Below are positions 42,513 to 52,417 of a DNA stretch of 64,000 bases, in pieces; position 1 is the first letter of the stretch; every line of letters begins with the position of its first letter. The translations under genes and the position numbers were made by a program. This DNA is from Tritrichomonas musculus (taxonomy: Eukaryota > Parabasalia > Tritrichomonadida > Tritrichomonadidae): the NCBI GenBank assembly GCA_039105265.1, contig JAPFFF010000007.1, forward strand, positions 992,001 to 1,056,000, written 5' to 3'. Below the pieces are notes generated by a model, which did not search any database, had not been told where the DNA came from, and saw only the letters and a program-made list of their open reading frames with translations.

Positions 42513-43631
42513 ATGGAACAAAGAAAACAAAATCCAACGATTCCACCATTTAGCACAATTTCGCAAATTCCATTTAACCAAATCAATAATAAACCACCTA
42601 CAAGCGCTACCAATGAGCCTCTTGCTCCAACACGCTCAAGAACACGAAAACAAAATAATAAATCAAAAAATCACAATTGGACGGATGAAGAGGATAAACT
42701 TCTGCTCGATTTGGTCTCAAATGTAGAAAATCCTGATTGGAATGATATTGCAAATTATTTTCCGAATAAATCGCAACATCAAATTACAGATCGATGGGCA
42801 AAAGTTTTAGATCCTGCTTTAGTAAAAGGTTCATGGAAAAGGGAAGAAGACGCACTTATTTTAAAATGGGTCACAGAGCATGGAGCAAAAGATTGGGGAA
42901 CGCTTGCTGAAAAGCTTCCTGGACGAATATCAAAGCAATGCAGGGAAAGATGGCATAATCACTTATCACCAAATGTGCTTAAATCAGATTGGAATGAATG
43001 GGAGGATCAGATTTTAATTGAAAAGCAGCGGCTGTGGGGAAACAAGTGGGCAAAAATTGCAATGTTTCTCCCAGGAAGAACTGATAACGCTGTAAAAAAT
43101 AGATGGAACTCTTCGCTTAAAAGAAAACTTGAAAGATTAGAAAAAGGTCTAAGTCCATCTGGAAAAAGAGGTAGAAAGCCTAAAAGGCCATCAGAAGCAC
43201 CCAATTTGAATGAAATTGACCTTCCAAGGCCAAATTTGGATGATCTTAAAATTCCTTTAACCGTCAGGGCACAACAGCCTTCTAATACAGTCACGCAACC
43301 TGAAAATAATCCAAAAAGTCCAAACAGTAAAAGTTCAGCAGTTAACAAAAATTCACTCAATAATCATAATGATAATAATAATAATAATACTAGTAACATA
43401 AGTAGTATGTCACCATTCCAACTATCGCCTAATTTACCATCGCCCAATTTCACTTCTCCTTTAATGACCAGTGGATCAAAGGTTCAATTTCAATGTTTAA
43501 TGTCTCCAACTTGGACTGGAATACCAAGTCAGTTTTCATGGAATATTCTTTCTCCCTATATGGGCTCTAGTAACGAAGGGACATTTGATAAAAACGATCT
43601 TGCAAGTATTCCTGGACCAAAATTAGATTGA
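42513..43631 (+). CDS. Three-repeat (R1R2R3) Myb DNA-binding protein
   Basis: 372 residues. Three consecutive Myb repeats fill residues about 52-206: WTDEEDKLLLDLV...W..IANYFPNKSQHQITDRW, then WKREEDALILKWVTEHGAKDWGTLAEKLPGRISKQCRERW, then WNEWEDQILIEKQRLWGNKWAKIAMFLPGRTDNAVKNRW. The second and third repeats closely follow the c-Myb/plant 3R-Myb pattern, including the RxxKQCRERW and RTDNAVKNRW recognition helices. A basic patch (KRGRKPKRP) after the repeats looks like a nuclear localisation signal. The C-terminus is Asn/Ser/Pro-rich. Three-repeat Mybs of this layout usually act as sequence-specific transcription factors, in other eukaryotes often on cell-cycle genes; the target here is unknown. 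Confidence 0.95.
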   Translation: MEQRKQNPTIPPFSTISQIPFNQINNKPPTSATNEPLAPTRSRTRKQNNKSKNHNWTDEEDKLLLDLVSNVENPDWNDIANYFPNKSQHQITDRWAKVLDPALVKGSWKREEDALILKWVTEHGAKDWGTLAEKLPGRISKQCRERWHNHLSPNVLKSDWNEWEDQILIEKQRLWGNKWAKIAMFLPGRTDNAVKNRWNSSLKRKLERLEKGLSPSGKRGRKPKRPSEAPNLNEIDLPRPNLDDLKIPLTVRAQQPSNTVTQPENNPKSPNSKSSAVNKNSLNNHNDNNNNNTSNISSMSPFQLSPNLPSPNFTSPLMTSGSKVQFQCLMSPTWTGIPSQFSWNILSPYMGSSNEGTFDKNDLASIPGPKLD

Positions 43632-44007
43632 AATATTTAATATATACTTCAATTTTAACTTGAATGTAGTTTTTAACCATGGGTGATTACTTCTTTTTTC
43701 ATTATTATAACAGTTCACACATAATTATGATTTTTATTGTGGTTGTTGTTGTTGTTGTTTTTTACTTGTTCATATGGCTTAATGTTATTTAAACAATGTT
43801 TTTTCTATTATCAATACACTTTATAGTTTTTTGTAATATAATATAAATGCATTTGAATATAGTTTCAGTAATGCAATTATATCTTAAAATGTAATAGTCA
43901 ATAGAATGAATAGCTATTGTATTATTTATTAAAACCATATAAATATTAATTTTCTGTAAAAAGAAAACTAATACCATATTAAAAATGAGAATAAAAAAAG
44001 ATAAATA
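43632..44007. other. Convergent 3' region
   Basis: 376 bases between two genes that end towards each other. It contains a short GTT microsatellite at about 43739-43760 and is otherwise AT-rich. Confidence 0.5.
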
Positions 44008-44730
44008 TCACTCTTGATTATCAGTTGTAGAATCTCCTGCTACCTCTTTTATTTCTTCTTCTTCTGGTTGTGGGGGGCCAGCTTCAAGCAATTGATCTAT
44101 TTGATCTTGAGTTTCGTTAATCAAGCTCTGAAAAGCTTCTCCTTCTTGAGTATATTCTTTCATTGAGCTTGTAATTACTAGCCCAAAGTTAGTAAATGCA
44201 TGCTGAAGTCTGTTAATTCTAAATTTTGCAAATTTTTCTCTCTGATCAATAACTTGCACATACTTAGCATCTAATTCATCAATAGCTTCTTTCTTTGCAT
44301 CTATTGCTTTAGCTATTTCTGCTTCAATTTTGTCTTTCTTTTGTCCTCCTTTTACTGAGTCAATTTCAAGCTCTTTTCGAAGCTTGTCTATCCTAAGACG
44401 TGAATCCTTGACTTTTTTCTTGCCAGCAATAAGCTCTTCGTTAAGACGATAAATAACTTCAAAACGGATGCTTATATCGTTTAAGTCTTCAGCATATCTT
44501 TCCTCTGCTTCTATCAATAACTTCTCTTTAGATAATAATTTTAAATAATGATCTTTAATTTCGGTCATTTTTCCAATGAATTCTGGCGCTTCATTTTTAA
44601 TTATCAATAAAAGGGAATTAATAAAATTTTCTTGGCTTTCTAATTCTGCGCGATTAAATCTGGCTTGATTCCTAGAATGTTCAATAATATAATTGATATC
44701 TTTTAAGATTTCTTTTTTAGATATACTCAT
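44008..44730 (-). CDS. BAR-domain-like helical protein
   Basis: About 240 residues from the ATG at 44728-44730. The frame stays open upstream to a TTG at 44844, but that extension is a repeat-bearing Lys/Phe-rich stretch with no ATG, so it is rejected as coding. The protein is a long three-helix bundle style sequence: ILKDINYIIEHSRNQARF, then a break at PEFIGKMTEIKDHYLKLL, long helices with KDSRLRIDKLRKELEID, and FRINRLQHAFTNFG towards the end. This order and length resemble the BAR fold, which dimerises into a curved membrane-binding surface in endocytosis. The C-terminus is short, acidic and Pro-containing. The BAR call is by pattern; a plain coiled-coil protein is the alternative. Confidence 0.6.
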   Translation of the reverse strand: MSISKKEILKDINYIIEHSRNQARFNRAELESQENFINSLLLIIKNEAPEFIGKMTEIKDHYLKLLSKEKLLIEAEERYAEDLNDISIRFEVIYRLNEELIAGKKKVKDSRLRIDKLRKELEIDSVKGGQKKDKIEAEIAKAIDAKKEAIDELDAKYVQVIDQREKFAKFRINRLQHAFTNFGLVITSSMKEYTQEGEAFQSLINETQDQIDQLLEAGPPQPEEEEIKEVAGDSTTDNQE

Positions 44731-44737
44731 TAATTTG

Positions 44738-44774
44738 TTGATTGATTTTTTTTTTAAACTTTTTTGGACAAAAT
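44738..44774 (+). repeat. Left arm of a perfect 37-bp inverted repeat upstream of the BAR-like gene
   Basis: Perfect inverted copy of 45392-45428. It begins 8 bases upstream of the BAR-like ATG. The core TTTAAACTTTTTTGGA occurs again in the same direction at about 44804-44820. Confidence 0.85.
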
Positions 44775-45523
44775 TGAATGGAAATTTTCGAGCATTCAAT
44801 TTTTTAAACTTTTTTGGATTTTTTTCTGAGCTCAAACTTTTCAAAAAAAAGATAATAAAAAAGAGATAATAATTTTATAGCCATAAAGCTATAAAATCAT
44901 TTGCAAAGCATTTTAAATAATAGCTTTATATTTTTTATTAAAAATCATAATGATATAAGAGATAAATTTAGCAAGTTATATTAAAAAAATAGTCAATGAT
45001 CTGCTTTTGAACTTATCTTAATATAAAGGATATCAAAAAAACACGAGATATAGAATTTCTTAAGGAGTTTATGGAAAGATGAGATAAATTATTATTTACA
45101 CAATACACTTATTTGGGCCTAAATATAAAAGCTCGCTGGGTTGGGAAATACCGAAAGTATTTGTCTTCTTGCATTAGAATTGACTTCTAATCTGAAAATC
45201 TAAATATTTTCTCATTCCGTGAGAAAAAGAATGATCGCATCATGTATCTGAACTACTTTGTTCCATGGTAAGGCGTGGTTGTTGTTTGAGTCTGTTCTGG
45301 GAGAGATATAGGTGCTTAGCTGCTTATTTTCCTTTTTTATAAACTGACTGATTAATAAACCGCCAAAATATTCACAAAAAAAATTGAGAACATTTTGTCC
45401 AAAAAAGTTTAAAAAAAAAATCAATCAATTTGTTTGATTATTAAAATTTTATATTTGTTACAATTGAATTGTTTATTAACAATTGTAGAGTATGGAAGTT
45501 TATAATTAAATGATTGAAGAATA
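44775..45523. other. Divergent intergenic region
   Basis: About 750 bases between the BAR-like gene (minus) and the acidic protein gene (plus), holding the 37-bp inverted repeat arms. A short relatively GC-rich stretch at 45110-45360 shows no gene. Confidence 0.5.
45392..45428 (-). repeat. Right arm of the perfect 37-bp inverted repeat
   Basis: Perfect inverted copy of 44738-44774, lying 96 bases upstream of the plus-strand acidic protein gene. Confidence 0.85.
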
Positions 45524-46276
45524 ATGAACAATTTTCATTCAATAAAGTTTAATTCTGATGATGATGATCAGTCCAATTTACCAAATCATATATATACGAA
45601 TCAGGAAATAGAAGATTTATTTTCTACAGACTTTTGTTCAAAAATACGCCAAGATTTAAGAAAAGAAAAAGACAATTTATTACAAAAAATAAAAGATGAT
45701 GTTATTGGGTTCATAAAAAGTAATTCTCAGCCCAGTAAAGAGCAAGATGACGATGAAAATATTACACCTATTAAGCAAGATATGCAAAGTCAGGATTCAA
45801 ACCAAGAAAAAGAGCAGGTGATTGAAGAGGAAGAAGAATTTTATGAAGAAAACGCAGATCAATCAAATATCTTACCAAGTTATTATGAAGAAGAAAATCA
45901 AGAAAACAATCAAGAGCATTCTGATAAGGTACCTTCTGAAATATTTAATAGTTTTGTCGATGAAGAAGAGGAACGATCTAAATTCAATTTTGAAAAAAAT
46001 TCACAAGATTTACCAGCAGATGAACTCTCGCAAATTGAAAAAGTTGATCATTATGAAAGTGCTGGATCAAATTCTCAAATAAGAGATGAGGAAGAATTGC
46101 ACTCTATAAACTTCATGTCCGAGAACGATGAAGAAAAATTAAATTTATCGCCTATTGGTGATAACCAGCAAATTGAAAAACAATCAGGTGAACTAAGTAG
46201 TGCAAGCCATATTTCAGACAATAATCAATTTAAAGAATTTGAAAGTGATGCATTCATGGAAGAATTTGGAGATTAA
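45524..46276 (+). CDS. Acidic low-complexity protein, unknown
   Basis: 250 residues, very rich in Glu, Asp, Asn, Gln and Ser, so probably disordered. The most ordered part is residues 25-65 (TNQEIEDLFSTDFCSKIRQDL and a Lys-rich helix), followed by acidic runs such as EEEEEFYEE and DEEEERSKF. It shares an intergenic region with the divergent BAR-like gene and carries a copy of the same 37-bp motif upstream. No family is recognised and no function can be given. Confidence 0.65.
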   Translation: MNNFHSIKFNSDDDDQSNLPNHIYTNQEIEDLFSTDFCSKIRQDLRKEKDNLLQKIKDDVIGFIKSNSQPSKEQDDDENITPIKQDMQSQDSNQEKEQVIEEEEEFYEENADQSNILPSYYEEENQENNQEHSDKVPSEIFNSFVDEEEERSKFNFEKNSQDLPADELSQIEKVDHYESAGSNSQIRDEEELHSINFMSENDEEKLNLSPIGDNQQIEKQSGELSSASHISDNNQFKEFESDAFMEEFGD

Positions 46277-46638
46277 ATTTGATCAAGTAATTTACTGATT
46301 GATGGATTTATGCTACTGAAGAAAAAACTATTTTTTTTTTTGATTAATACCTAATCAGAAAAGTTTCTTTAAAATATTTTATCACATGTTTGATAGCAAA
46401 AGCGTCCATCAGGGAAAATATTCAAGCCAGAAATGTAGCTTGCCTATATATTTAAGTTGTTAATAAAATATTTTAAATTATTTTTCATCATACTTATTTT
46501 GTTGAACTTTGCAATAGTTATTTTAAGATTTTTCTTTTATTATAAAGAATGAAAAGTGTTAAATGTTTTTTTTTTTTTAAGCATGAATAATTATATATTA
46601 TCGATAATGTTTAAATTAGCAGTCTGTGTTGGATAAAT
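46277..46638. other. Convergent 3' region, no feature seen
   Basis: AT-rich, 362 bases between two genes that end towards each other; T runs at about 46330 and 46567. Confidence 0.5.
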
Positions 46639-47838
46639 TTATTCATCATAAGATGTTGCAATAGCAATTGATTCTTGGAGATATGGCCAGTTTTCTTTTT
46701 CAAATGGTTGTAAAGCAACAAGAGGAAGCAAATCATCATTAAATTTATAACTTTGTTCAATTGGAGATGAGCCTGGATAAAATGAAAAAGAGCTTGCAGA
46801 TGAAAGTGGAGGCTTTTTGTTGTAGTCAAAATTAGTTGTTGTATTTTGAATATTTTGATGCTGATTAGAGTTTGTCACGCTATCATTATCTTGTGGCTGT
46901 GAGGTTGGAGTGTATTGAGGAGGTTTTGATGTTGGCAGAAATGGTGGTGGCTGAGATGTAGGAGTAAATTGCGGTGGTTGTGAAGTAGGAGTAAATTGAG
47001 GAGGCTTTGATGTTGGTACAAATGGTGGTGGTTGTTGAGGCTGTTGTTGAATGCTAGGTGATGAGCCTGGATATTGAGGAGTTTGATTTTGACTCAAAGG
47101 AGATTGGCCTGGTTGAGGATTAAAAGATGGTGGCTGCTGATATATATTTGGTGGCTGTGTTTGAAATTGTGGTGTTTGTGGCTGCTGCTGATTTATGTTT
47201 TGATTTGGTGGTTGTGTTTGAATGCTTTGATTGAAATCACCCAAAGTTGGGTAGTTTAATTTAATTGTAGACGTTTTAGTTCCTATGATTTCATCGACTG
47301 CTGAATTTTGCATGTTGTGGTTATAGCAATAATCGTAAAGTAATTTTCGTGCTTCGTCTTCAGAAACATCTTCATTGTAAAAGCAATCTCTAACGTCTTG
47401 GGAAAGAGTGTTTGAATTTGAAAAGGTTGAGACAGTGTTTCTACCATAAGCATAAACTAAAACTCTATCAGAAAAATGGCGGACAGACGACAAATTAAGA
47501 AAATGTCCTGCCCAGCAAATCGTATTCAAAGGGTCAATTAATTCTGGTGGTGGTGGTGGATTTTTGAGATACTCAGCAGATCCTTGAACTTGAGCAACTG
47601 CTTTTTTAATAAGTTCTAGCCCTGATATTCTCCTACTTGCAACAACATAGCGATCGCTAGCTTGTATAAGTGCTTCTTTATTTTTTTCATTAATATAACG
47701 GTAAATAGCTTTGTCAACATATATTAAAGAATTTTTCTCATTAGATATCCTACTATTAAGCTCTGCTGTCATTAAACGAAGCATCGATATAATCTGAGAA
47801 GTTTTTGGCTTAATCATCGAATGGAAAAAATCATTCAT
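46639..47838 (-). CDS. IST1-like (ESCRT-III-related) protein with Pro/Gln-rich tail
   Basis: About 399 residues from the ATG at 47836-47838. A TCATA initiator-like motif lies 12 bases upstream, and the longer in-frame extension begins only at a TTG, so this ATG is preferred. Residues 1-165 form helices in the IST1 pattern: a first helix with IISMLRLMTAELNSRI, a second with VDKAIYRYINEKNKEALIQAS, then RYVVASRRISGLELIKKAV and a later helical part. IST1 binds Vps4 and ESCRT-III in multivesicular body sorting and abscission. From about 205 to 330 it is Pro/Gln/Thr-rich with repeated TPTSQPPQF units, as in other IST1 tails. The final YLQESIAIATSYDE is helical and could be an MIT-interacting motif. 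The family call is by eye; LIP5/VTA1-like is the main alternative. Confidence 0.5.
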   Translation of the reverse strand: MNDFFHSMIKPKTSQIISMLRLMTAELNSRISNEKNSLIYVDKAIYRYINEKNKEALIQASDRYVVASRRISGLELIKKAVAQVQGSAEYLKNPPPPPELIDPLNTICWAGHFLNLSSVRHFSDRVLVYAYGRNTVSTFSNSNTLSQDVRDCFYNEDVSEDEARKLLYDYCYNHNMQNSAVDEIIGTKTSTIKLNYPTLGDFNQSIQTQPPNQNINQQQPQTPQFQTQPPNIYQQPPSFNPQPGQSPLSQNQTPQYPGSSPSIQQQPQQPPPFVPTSKPPQFTPTSQPPQFTPTSQPPPFLPTSKPPQYTPTSQPQDNDSVTNSNQHQNIQNTTTNFDYNKKPPLSSASSFSFYPGSSPIEQSYKFNDDLLPLVALQPFEKENWPYLQESIAIATSYDE

Positions 47839-48009
47839 CTGCAAATATGATAAAATAAAAAATGAATAAATATAATCAAAATTGAATTTTTGACCGGAAT
47901 TAGCTTTTGACGATAAAAAAGTTTGAGAGAAAGCATTCTGTGAATAAAAAAAATTCAATTAAAAATAAAATTTTTGAAAATTGGCAAACAAAATAAAAAT
48001 AGAGAAATC

Positions 48010-48463
48010 AGAGGAGAGACGGCGAAATTTTAAATGAACTTTTTTAGGAATAATAATCAACAAAATTAAAAATAAATTAAAAATATAGTATTATGGTGTT
48101 GTTACCTTTTCATATCATATACTTTTTTTCAGATTTAATCAAAAAAAAATGAAATTGTATTGATATTTCAAAATGACATAATTCATATATTTGTCATTAT
48201 TTTTTCTTTTCATCCATTAAATTGCATTTGTATAAAGATGATCTCTATTTTTTAATAAGAAAGCTATTCAATAAATGCGTTTTTGGTCAAAATTCAAAAA
48301 AATATTTTTCAATTTAAAGAGAAATTTTCTTCTATATTAAAGACCAAAGGGATAACTATAGTTTATCTCTTAACTTATCAGGTGCTGGCAAACATATCAA
48401 AATATTTTTAAAATTTTTTTACAATTTTAGCTAGGATTGAGGTTTAATATTGAATATAATTCA
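48010..48463 (-). mobile_element. Truncated inverted copy of the 905-bp TIR element
   Basis: From AGAGGAGAGACGGCGAAA at 48010 it follows the reverse complement of about 40130-40582 at roughly nine bases in ten, then stops abruptly at 48463, where another element begins. The other half of the element is absent. Confidence 0.85.
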
Positions 48464-48859
48464 GGAATCGTATTGTTCTCCACCACTTTTTGAAAACTTT
48501 TTAACTTTTTGAATACTTTTTTTATTCAATTTTTGCTAAATAATGCATATAATTATGCATATAATTATGCATTCCTGATTCATCCTGCAATTCAAGGAGC
48601 CCGATTCAGCTTCGCGCAGCCCCGTGGTGATTTCTGGTGTGCATATTCCTGAAAAATTATGTAAAAATATAAAAATTCATATCAAAAAAAGCAAATAGTT
48701 ATAGTTTTTCGGTAAAATTTTAATTTACGATTTTTTGGTTAATTTTCTTAACAGAGTAAGTCAAATTACACCTTAAGATGGCGGTTTTTAACTTTACATG
48801 AGGAAGCTATTCATGGATAGAAAAACCATTCAAAAAGTGGTGTAGAAAAATACGATTCC
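48464..48859. mobile_element. 396-bp MITE with 31-bp inverted ends, abutting the truncated copy
   Basis: The left end starts GGAATCGTATTGTTCTCCAC and the right end is its inverted copy (GTGTAGAAAAATACGATTCC), with 29 of 31 positions matching by eye. No target duplication is visible. The interior has a TGCATATAATTA triplication at about 48543-48575 and a small GC-rich patch at 48595-48645. Confidence 0.75.
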
Positions 48860-49023
48860 CCAAAGTTTTTTGTCCAAATTCAAAAATAGAAAAACTAATG
48901 AGATTAACTAACACTGTGAATTAATTTTTCTGATTTAAATTAAAACAGTATAATTTCGTTCTAATATTTATTTAAAAAATAATAATAACAAACTATAATG
49001 ATATATTATGTAAAAAATGCAAA

Positions 49024-51642
49024 TTATTTCTTTGCTCGTTTTGGATTCCTTTTGAAGAATTCTTGCTTATTCAAAGTTCTTTTATGAAGTTTTTCTTTTT
49101 CTTCTTTCTCAGCTGCTTTTTTAGCAGCGGTTTGTTCAATAGATTTTTGTTTAGCCAATTCATTTCTCTTTGCGTCAAAAACTTCGCGAGTTTTTCTAAG
49201 CATTGACATAATTTCTGCTTCATCTTCATTAAGAATAACGGCTCTTTTTGCTGGCTTTTCTTCATGTTGCTTCCTTATTTTATATGGAAGTTGAGCTTTA
49301 AGATTTTGTGGAGCAGTAAGTTTTAATTCTGGGAGCTCTGGACGAACAACTTCTCTGTATACGGAATCTTCTTTATATTGGGGTCTTAAGTTGAGATCTG
49401 CTCTGAGTTCTGCTGTTGTTCTAACGAGATTCCAATTATCTGTAAGAAGAGAGTCAATTGTTTGACAAAACTTCTCAACTGGGACCTTCACCCAACCATT
49501 TAAAAACACAATATCGCTTGGTTTAATAGTATCTTCAAATGTGCATCGAACCACGCCATCTTTCTCAACTTTCTTGATTTTTCCACGAATACCTGAAACA
49601 GTTTTAACAAGAGCTCCGACAAATTGTCCTGCTTCAAGATCAGATGTAAACATATCTGTGATTTTTGCTGTCTTTTTGAAAATGTCCTTAGGATGTCCTT
49701 TTACTCTAAGTTTTTTAACAATTTTTCCTTCTCCCATCTGTCTAATTGTAACACCTGTTGCTGTCACTCGAAATGCGCGAAGATTTTCTTTGATATGCTG
49801 AAATGTTGTAACACCAATATTAATTGCTGATGGTGGGCCCCAGTATGATGCATAGCAAGTGAGATATTCAGGCATATATTTGAGATGACGTAGTTTGTTA
49901 TCTCGTTCTTCATTGAAAAAAATTGGAATTGTTTGAAATCTACGCCAGCCTATTGTAAATACCATTGGATCAGAAGATTTAGGAGTCCTATCATAAAATC
50001 GATCCCTTCGGATTTTCACCCATTGTTGACAATTATCTGGTGACTTTTCTTCTTCAAGAAGGCTGCCAATAATTATTGGGATTTTGGGATCAAAACGTTG
50101 AATAAGTGATGGAGGAATGTCGGTAAATTCAATTCTAGCGTATTTTCCAGGTTGAATTTCACCTGAGGGAAGCTTAACGCTTCCATCTGGATTTAGTTCA
50201 ACATTATCGCCAATATCGTCTTCATCACTAAGTGGAATGAAATCTTCCATATTATTAATTACCTCTTCTTCACTATCTTCTTCTTCATTTTTAGCCGCAG
50301 CTTCTTCATTAGCTTCTTCTTCTTCGTACTCTTCTTCCTCTTCTTCTTCGTTTTCACTCTCTAATTTTTGTTGTGGAACTTCTTCTTTTTTTTCAATTAC
50401 TTTTGAATTTTGATCTTCGTTCTTTTCATTTACTGGAACATATAAACCTTCTAAAATTTCAAGCATATCTTCATTGTTATTTTGATCTTCGTTTTTTTCA
50501 TTACTGCTTTTTTGTTGGAGTTGTCGAACCATTTCAACACCTTTAGTGACTTGGATATCCTCTTTTAATTTTGATGCTTCTTCTTCAGTAAGTTTAAGTG
50601 ATTCTGAATCTGGACTTGTAAAGTTTATTTGATGTTTTGGAAGGTCAACGTAAATTGCATTTTCATCAATTTTAACTCCACCAATTTCTGACATCGGAGC
50701 ATAAATTAAATTTGATTGCTGTCTTAACGATCTCTGAGAAACATTTTTGGGATCTGATAAGGGGCAAGGATCCTGTAATTCTTTAATTGATGATATTGTA
50801 AAATCACCAGCTCCAGGGATATGAATGCGTTGCCCATTGCTTAATCCATCACCACGACAATATCCATATAATAACGTTGATTTTCCGCCATCTTGACTAG
50901 TTCCACTTTCTGCACGATCGACTAAAACATAACCACGATTTTTTCTAAAATTAATGACGCGAACTTTAGGAATAGTGATTTTTCGAGCTAAATTTTTGAT
51001 ACTGTTTTTTTCATATCTATTATGAATGAGCCTTTCGAGCTTATAAACTTTAACTGTTGTACTTAATTCTTTATGGAAACGTGCAATGAGTTCATTTGCA
51101 ACGCTTTTATGGCATAAATCAAGGTGTGTTAAAATTCCTATAACTTTTGGAAAACCATGGCTAAGAAGAAGATGCAAAAATTCAAAAGTCTCCATTTCAA
51201 AATTTCTTTGCGCATTAACCATCAGTAAAACAAGATCAGCAACTTTTGCAATATCGCACATTGAATTAATGTCGTTTGGTACTTCAATAAAAGTAATTCT
51301 TTGGCTTCTGTGGGCAACAACTGTTATTGGACCTCGAATATCAATAAGCTTCAACTCTTTTGAAAAATATTTAACTAAACATTTAATAAGCAAAGATTTT
51401 CCGCATCCAGGAGGGCCCTGAACAGCAATAAGTAAAGGAGGATCTTGGTAATTGTAAGCTCGCTTTTCAGGTTGATCTAATCGGATTTGTTCAATATTAA
51501 CCTGATGGGCAATTGCTTGGCGTGCCCTTTCTCCTTTAAAGTATCCATTAGCTTTAATATTATGAATATCATGTCCACTCTTTGACTTATGTTGGGGCTG
51601 ATGCGGTTTATTCGGTTGCTTCTCTTCCATATTTGTGGTCAT
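49024..51642 (-). CDS. BMS1: BMS1, ribosome biogenesis GTPase
   Basis: 872 residues from the first ATG (51640-51642); an in-frame GTG just before it is ignored. BMS1 works in the nucleolus in the small-subunit processome, with Rcl1 and U3 snoRNP, in 18S rRNA maturation. The N-terminus has HNIKANGYFKG. The P-loop GPPGCGKS is at about residues 76-83, and a G4-like THLD lies within VIGILTHLDLCHKS. The AARP2CN-like middle has GDFTISSIKELQDPCPLSDP. A long acidic insert follows, as in yeast. The C-terminal half has the RIBIOP_C signatures (RFYDRTPKSSDPMVFTIGWRRF, PSAINIGVTTFQ, FRVTATGV, GHPKDIFKKTAKI). The end is basic, KRNPKRAKK. It is shorter than the yeast protein of about 1180 residues, mainly in the acidic middle. 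Confidence 0.96.
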   Translation of the reverse strand: MTTNMEEKQPNKPHQPQHKSKSGHDIHNIKANGYFKGERARQAIAHQVNIEQIRLDQPEKRAYNYQDPPLLIAVQGPPGCGKSLLIKCLVKYFSKELKLIDIRGPITVVAHRSQRITFIEVPNDINSMCDIAKVADLVLLMVNAQRNFEMETFEFLHLLLSHGFPKVIGILTHLDLCHKSVANELIARFHKELSTTVKVYKLERLIHNRYEKNSIKNLARKITIPKVRVINFRKNRGYVLVDRAESGTSQDGGKSTLLYGYCRGDGLSNGQRIHIPGAGDFTISSIKELQDPCPLSDPKNVSQRSLRQQSNLIYAPMSEIGGVKIDENAIYVDLPKHQINFTSPDSESLKLTEEEASKLKEDIQVTKGVEMVRQLQQKSSNEKNEDQNNNEDMLEILEGLYVPVNEKNEDQNSKVIEKKEEVPQQKLESENEEEEEEEYEEEEANEEAAAKNEEEDSEEEVINNMEDFIPLSDEDDIGDNVELNPDGSVKLPSGEIQPGKYARIEFTDIPPSLIQRFDPKIPIIIGSLLEEEKSPDNCQQWVKIRRDRFYDRTPKSSDPMVFTIGWRRFQTIPIFFNEERDNKLRHLKYMPEYLTCYASYWGPPSAINIGVTTFQHIKENLRAFRVTATGVTIRQMGEGKIVKKLRVKGHPKDIFKKTAKITDMFTSDLEAGQFVGALVKTVSGIRGKIKKVEKDGVVRCTFEDTIKPSDIVFLNGWVKVPVEKFCQTIDSLLTDNWNLVRTTAELRADLNLRPQYKEDSVYREVVRPELPELKLTAPQNLKAQLPYKIRKQHEEKPAKRAVILNEDEAEIMSMLRKTREVFDAKRNELAKQKSIEQTAAKKAAEKEEKEKLHKRTLNKQEFFKRNPKRAKK

Positions 51643-52399
51643 CACTCAAAGCCAACAGTTTGCTTTCAATAAAAATCTAGTAAACAATTCAATTAAAAAA
51701 TATGATTTTCAATAAAAATCTTAATAAATATGAATTATCTGTTATGTTTTAATTAATATATATGTATATTATAAAATGTTTAATTCATAAATTAAATATA
51801 TTTAGAAGAAAATCCATTTTTTGGTAATATTATTATAATCTGGCAGCCTGCCAGTGGCAGGAAAATAAATTTTTTATTAATAAATTAAGATACTTATATC
51901 TTATAAATGTATATTTTGTAATTTCATAAAAACATCGATGAAATTCATGGATTTATAATAACTGCATTTTACAAGTTAATAATATTTTCATATCTGCTAA
52001 AATATTTTATAACTATTATACTTAAAATAATTAAATTATACCAAATATTATGTAAATATTAAATAAAAATAGGCATATCTTTAAAAAAAATGATACTTTT
52101 TGACTATTGAAATTAATATAAACTAATCAAATTTTATTATATATAAAAACATATTTATTCTTAAATAAAGTCAAATGAATAAGAAAATTATGATAAAAGG
52201 CTTTATATTGGTATTAAATGTTTATGTTATTTCAAAATAAACAAAAGAAATAAAACTATCTTTTTATACATTTTTCAGAAATTTGAAAAATACATAAAAA
52301 TCATTTCAAAAGGAATGACAATTGATAGTTATTAATTATTCCATTTAATGAAAATAGTGAAAATACAAAAAACAGATTCATTTAAATTCAAACAAACTT
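51643..52399. other. Divergent promoter region, AT-rich, with one GC-rich hairpin
   Basis: About 750 bases between BMS1 (minus) and the kinase gene (plus). In otherwise very AT-rich sequence, 51847-51861 holds a perfect dyad CCTGCCA-G-TGGCAGG, preceded by a further GGCAG copy. No other structure is seen. Confidence 0.55.
51847..51861. repeat. GC-rich perfect 7-bp dyad
   Basis: CCTGCCA, one spacer G, TGGCAGG. It lies about 200 bases upstream of BMS1 and stands out by base composition. It may be a regulatory site or the last trace of an element end. Confidence 0.5.
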
Positions 52400-52404
52400 T
52401 CACA
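52400..52404 (+). promoter_or_regulatory. Initiator-like TCACA before the kinase gene
   Basis: TCACA with the presumed +1 A at 52402, 16 bases before the ATG. Confidence 0.45.
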
Positions 52405-52417
52405 AAAATACCAATAT

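Noticed and set aside
44731-44844. N-terminal extension of the BAR-like protein
   Set aside because: It begins at a TTG and overlaps the 37-bp inverted repeat and its partial copy; the ATG at 44730 starts the ordered sequence.
47839-47958. N-terminal extension of the IST1-like protein
   Set aside because: It begins at a TTG, and an initiator-like motif lies just upstream of the preferred ATG.
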